A stretch of DNA of 64,000 nucleotides from Winogradskyella psychrotolerans (lineage in GTDB: Bacteria > Bacteroidota > Bacteroidia > Flavobacteriales > Flavobacteriaceae): assembly GCF_018860545.1 (NCBI RefSeq), contig NZ_JAHKPN010000011.1, forward strand, positions 372,001-436,000, read 5' to 3'. How positions within the stretch are numbered: position 1 is the first letter of the stretch; every line of letters starts with the position of its first letter. The notes under the pieces were generated by a model. That model ran no database searches and was not told the origin of the DNA. It saw nothing but the letters and a program-made list of their open reading frames with translations. Shown piece after piece: positions 61,617-64,000 of this stretch. The translations under genes and the position numbers were made by a program.

Positions 61617-62447
61617 ATGTCAAAAAATATTCTTTTACCTACCGACTTTTCAGATAATGCCTTAAGTGCCGCTATATATGCTATTAAATTGTACGAAAAA
61701 GAGCCATGTACATTTCACTTATTGCATTCTTCTCGAATGAAAATTTCCCGAATGTCTAATATATCTAATAAGCTTATTCAAGTTTTGGCTGAAAATGCAA
61801 GACGAGAATTAGACCATTTGAAGGCAAAAGTGACGACGGATTATGCAAATGAGAATCATACATTCGAAGTTATATTAAGCACTAACGATTTACAAGATTC
61901 AATTGAAGCCATCGTAGAAAAAACTAAAATAGACCTAATAGTCATTGGCTCCAGAGGAGAAACAAAAGCAAATGATATAATTTTTGGAAATAATACCGTA
62001 AACGTCATTACACATGTAAAAAAATGTCCGGTTTTGGTGGTCCCAAATGATTATGACTTTGTTACACCAGAACGAATAGCGTTTCCTACAGATTTTAATC
62101 GTGTTTACGGAGATGAATTACAACCTTTAATACTGTTAGCAGAACTCAACAATTCTAATATTAAAGTAGTTCATATTAATACTGAAGATAAGCTCTCAGA
62201 AACTCAAAAAGAAAATTTAGACACACTTGAAGTCGCTTTAGAAAATCACAACCCTAGTTATCATTGGATGCCAAAATCTGATAGAAAAGCAAAAGCTATT
62301 CAAGATTTTAATGAAGAATTTCATATCAATATTTTAGTCATGGTGAATTACCAACATAGTTTTATTGAAAGTATAATTAAAGAACCTGTAATAAAGACCT
62401 TAGGGTTTCACCCTAACATTCCTTTTTTAGTTATACCACAAAAATGA
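61617..62447 (+). CDS. Universal stress protein, two-domain (copy 2)
   Basis: 276 residues, start ATG with MSKNILLPTDFSDNALSAA. N-terminal UspA domain with GSRGETKANDIIFGN: the G-2x-G-9x-G spacing is kept but the final Ser/Thr of the nucleotide motif is Asn here, unlike copies 1 and 3. The second domain begins PERIAFPTDFNRVYGDELQPL. Closer to copy 3 than to copy 1. No -7 box was found before it, so it is probably read with copy 1. Confidence 0.9.
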   Translation: MSKNILLPTDFSDNALSAAIYAIKLYEKEPCTFHLLHSSRMKISRMSNISNKLIQVLAENARRELDHLKAKVTTDYANENHTFEVILSTNDLQDSIEAIVEKTKIDLIVIGSRGETKANDIIFGNNTVNVITHVKKCPVLVVPNDYDFVTPERIAFPTDFNRVYGDELQPLILLAELNNSNIKVVHINTEDKLSETQKENLDTLEVALENHNPSYHWMPKSDRKAKAIQDFNEEFHINILVMVNYQHSFIESIIKEPVIKTLGFHPNIPFLVIPQK

Positions 62448-62479
62448 TATAAATCATTTAATATAAAGACGTCTTAATT

Positions 62480-62487
62480 TAATTTTG
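62480..62487 (+). promoter_or_regulatory. -7 promoter box of usp copy 3
   Basis: TAATTTTG, exact TAnnTTTG, 24 bases before the ATG at 62512. It suggests that the third gene can be transcribed separately. Confidence 0.5.
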
Positions 62488-62511
62488 CACTTATAGGATA
62501 ATACATATATT

Positions 62512-63348
62512 ATGAGACAGCATATATTACTACCCACCGATTTCTCAGATAACGCCATGACTGCCATAAAGTACACACTAAAACTTTATGCCAATGAGCC
62601 TTGTACTTTTTACTTTTTACATACATGGTCTTTTGCAAACGAAACATCTAGAACATATATCACTTCAAAATTTATAGATATAAAAAAAGAAGAAGCTAAG
62701 CAGCATCTTATAGATTTAAAAGATAAAATAGCCTCAGAAAGCACTAATCCAGGGCACAAATTTGAAACTGTATACAGCACAGAGTCACTATTAAAAACGA
62801 TTGAAAACACCATTAAAGAATTTAATATAAATTTAGTGGTAATGGGTACTAGAGGTGCCTCTGGTGCTAAAGAATTTATTTTTGGTAGCAACACAGTCAA
62901 TATCATTATTAAGATAAGACTCTGTCCTGTCTTAGTTATACCAGACGGTTACGACTTTGTTAAGCCAGAAAAAATTGCTTTTCCTACAGATTTTAATAGA
63001 TTTTACGGAGATGAATTACAGCCATTATTACAATTAACGCAATTGCATAATTCTAAAATAAGAGTGCTTCATATTAATGTAAAAGAGAATTTAAGTGAAA
63101 AGCAAAACTATAATTTAGCAATGCTAAAAGCCTACTTAGAAGATTGTCCTAGTTGCGTTGATTGGAAGCCAAATTTTGGAACTAAAGAACAAACTATCAC
63201 TGATTATATTAATGATAATGATATTAATATTCTAGCAATGATAAATTATGAACACAGCTTTATTGAAAATTTCTTAAAAGAGCCGGTCATTCAAAAAATA
63301 GGATTTCATACCATAATTCCATTTTTGGTAATTCCTGAATTTAAATAA
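62512..63348 (+). CDS. Universal stress protein, two-domain (copy 3)
   Basis: 278 residues, start MRQHILLPTDFSDNAMTAI. N-terminal UspA domain with complete nucleotide motif GTRGASGAKEFIFGS; second domain PEKIAFPTDFNRFYGDELQPL without a glycine motif. The C-terminal sequence IGFHTIIPFLVIP matches copy 2 (LGFHPNIPFLVIP), so copies 2 and 3 arose by a fairly recent duplication. It is followed by a terminator shared with the convergent sugar-porter gene. Confidence 0.9.
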   Translation: MRQHILLPTDFSDNAMTAIKYTLKLYANEPCTFYFLHTWSFANETSRTYITSKFIDIKKEEAKQHLIDLKDKIASESTNPGHKFETVYSTESLLKTIENTIKEFNINLVVMGTRGASGAKEFIFGSNTVNIIIKIRLCPVLVIPDGYDFVKPEKIAFPTDFNRFYGDELQPLLQLTQLHNSKIRVLHINVKENLSEKQNYNLAMLKAYLEDCPSCVDWKPNFGTKEQTITDYINDNDINILAMINYEHSFIENFLKEPVIQKIGFHTIIPFLVIPEFK

Positions 63349-63401
63349 TACTTATTTTTTATAACCATGTAATACTCTTATTTTTTTAAAATTTAAGCAT
63401 C

Positions 63402-63433
63402 AAAAAACCCGATTCAAATGAGTCGGGTTTTTT
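63402..63433. terminator. Bidirectional terminator after usp copy 3 and the sugar-porter gene
   Basis: AAAAAACCCGATTC and GAGTCGGGTTTTTT form a 14-bp stem (one G-T pair) with loop AAAT, and T-runs on both strands. Sequence is nearly the same as the tRNA-Phe terminator, including the preceding CATC. Confidence 0.85.
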
Positions 63434-63457
63434 ATTATTTAAAATTTAGAATTTTAC

Positions 63458-64000
63458 TTACTTCCAAAATCCTTCAATCTCTTCAAGTGTTTTACCTTTT
63501 GTCTCCGGAATAAACTTATAGGTAACGAAAACAATAATCAAAATAAAGGCTATAAAAATATAATAAGGTAGTGATCCATTCCATGGTGCACTATTATTAG
63601 TTTCACTACCCATTACAATAGGGAAGGATTGTGATACAACATAATTCGCAGCCCATTGAGCAGCCACTGCCACAGACATGGCAACACTTCGTATTTTGTT
63701 TGGGAACATCTCTGATAATAAAACCCATACTACTGGTCCCATAGATAAAGCGAAAGATGCTATAAATAATAATACTCCTATTAACGACAAAACGCCTACA
63801 CTTTCTAGTTGTAATGTAATTCCTAAAAGCAAGAATCCAATAATCATTCCTGCAGATCCAATATAAAGCAGCGGTTTTCTACCAAATTTATCGACTGTGA
63901 ACATGGCCACGAAAGTAAATACTAAATTTACAAAAGCTAATAAAATTTGTTGTGCAAGCACATCTTCTTTTCCAAAACCTAGCGCTTTTTCAAAAATATC
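63458..64000 (-). CDS. Sugar porter MFS transporter, C-terminal part (cut by window edge)
   Basis: The frame runs off the right edge; 180 codons are visible before the stop. It shows the second-half hallmarks of the sugar porter family (XylE/GalP type): VDKFGRKPLLYIGSAGM between helices 8 and 9, GPVVWVLLSEMFPNKIRSVAMS (the P-V-x-W-V-x-x-E-x-F-P motif and R-x-x-x-x-x), and the end PETKGKTLEEIEGFW. Five helices are visible. It is a proton- or Na+-linked sugar importer by family; substrate unknown. GTG at 63961 is internal, not the start. Confidence 0.92.
   Translation of the reverse strand, partial: DIFEKALGFGKEDVLAQQILLAFVNLVFTFVAMFTVDKFGRKPLLYIGSAGMIIGFLLLGITLQLESVGVLSLIGVLLFIASFALSMGPVVWVLLSEMFPNKIRSVAMSVAVAAQWAANYVVSQSFPIVMGSETNNSAPWNGSLPYYIFIAFILIIVFVTYKFIPETKGKTLEEIEGFWK

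Overview
The window is AT-rich, gene-dense chromosomal DNA of a marine-type Flavobacteriaceae bacterium (Bacteroidota). The evidence for this: the gene content (dcw cluster with a meso-DAP-type MurE, class II HMG-CoA reductase beside a GYDIA-type GHMP kinase, a ComEC without a metallo-beta-lactamase domain, POT transporters with long soluble insertions); promoters of the Bacteroidota type, with a -7 box TAnnTTTG at many genes; and several families of short palindromic intergenic repeats common in this group. I see no CRISPR array, prophage, insertion sequence or rRNA operon. Most of the window is core housekeeping sequence, and I did not find a clear new multi-gene system.

Layout. 1-210: 5' end of glutamate dehydrogenase (minus). 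211-1136: largely empty gap. 1137-6922: complete seven-gene Mrp Na+/H+ antiporter operon mrpABCDEFG (plus). 7352-9327: DoxX-like protein and cardiolipin synthase (minus). 9617-13571: membrane-anchored FMN glutamate-synthase-like enzyme and an FUSC-type membrane protein (plus). 13660-14703: two small unrecognised envelope proteins. 14841-15124: a duplicated palindromic block and tRNA-Arg(TCG). 15158-31713 (all minus): GatB/YqeY protein and the whole division and cell-wall cluster, transcribed mraZ-rsmH-ftsL-ftsI-murE-mraY-murD-ftsW-murG-murC-ftsQ-ftsA-ftsZ. Its promoter carries three GTGG repeats at 10-bp spacing, which look like MraZ operators. 32000-33525: alpha/beta hydrolase and the GTPase YihA/EngB. 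33568-37517 (minus): small outer-membrane barrel, OppC-type permease, tail-specific protease. 37777-42829: SurE, LpxB, a small convergent membrane protein, an NlpC/P60 lipoprotein and ComEC. 42836-49741 (minus): secreted thioredoxin, two POT peptide transporters and dipeptidyl peptidase IV, together a probable dipeptide release-and-uptake unit. 49974-52347: HMG-CoA reductase and GYDIA GHMP kinase (mevalonate pathway). 52515-60391 (minus): envelope operon coaX - FadL-like porin - TPR protein - lptC - small membrane protein - CNNM/CBS protein - PpiD-like isomerase. 60495-63348: tRNA-Phe(GAA) and three tandem two-domain universal stress proteins between two near-identical terminator hairpins. 63458-64000: 3' part of a sugar-porter MFS gene (minus).

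The points most worth a second look are: the MraZ box; the crowd of palindromic repeats around murD, one of which has become coding and lengthens the MurD N terminus; the FUSC gene with no usable ATG after its promoter; a transcription terminator for the thioredoxin gene that lies inside the end of comEC; the two POT paralogs with unrelated soluble insertions at different loops; and the duplicated repeat block beside tRNA-Arg.
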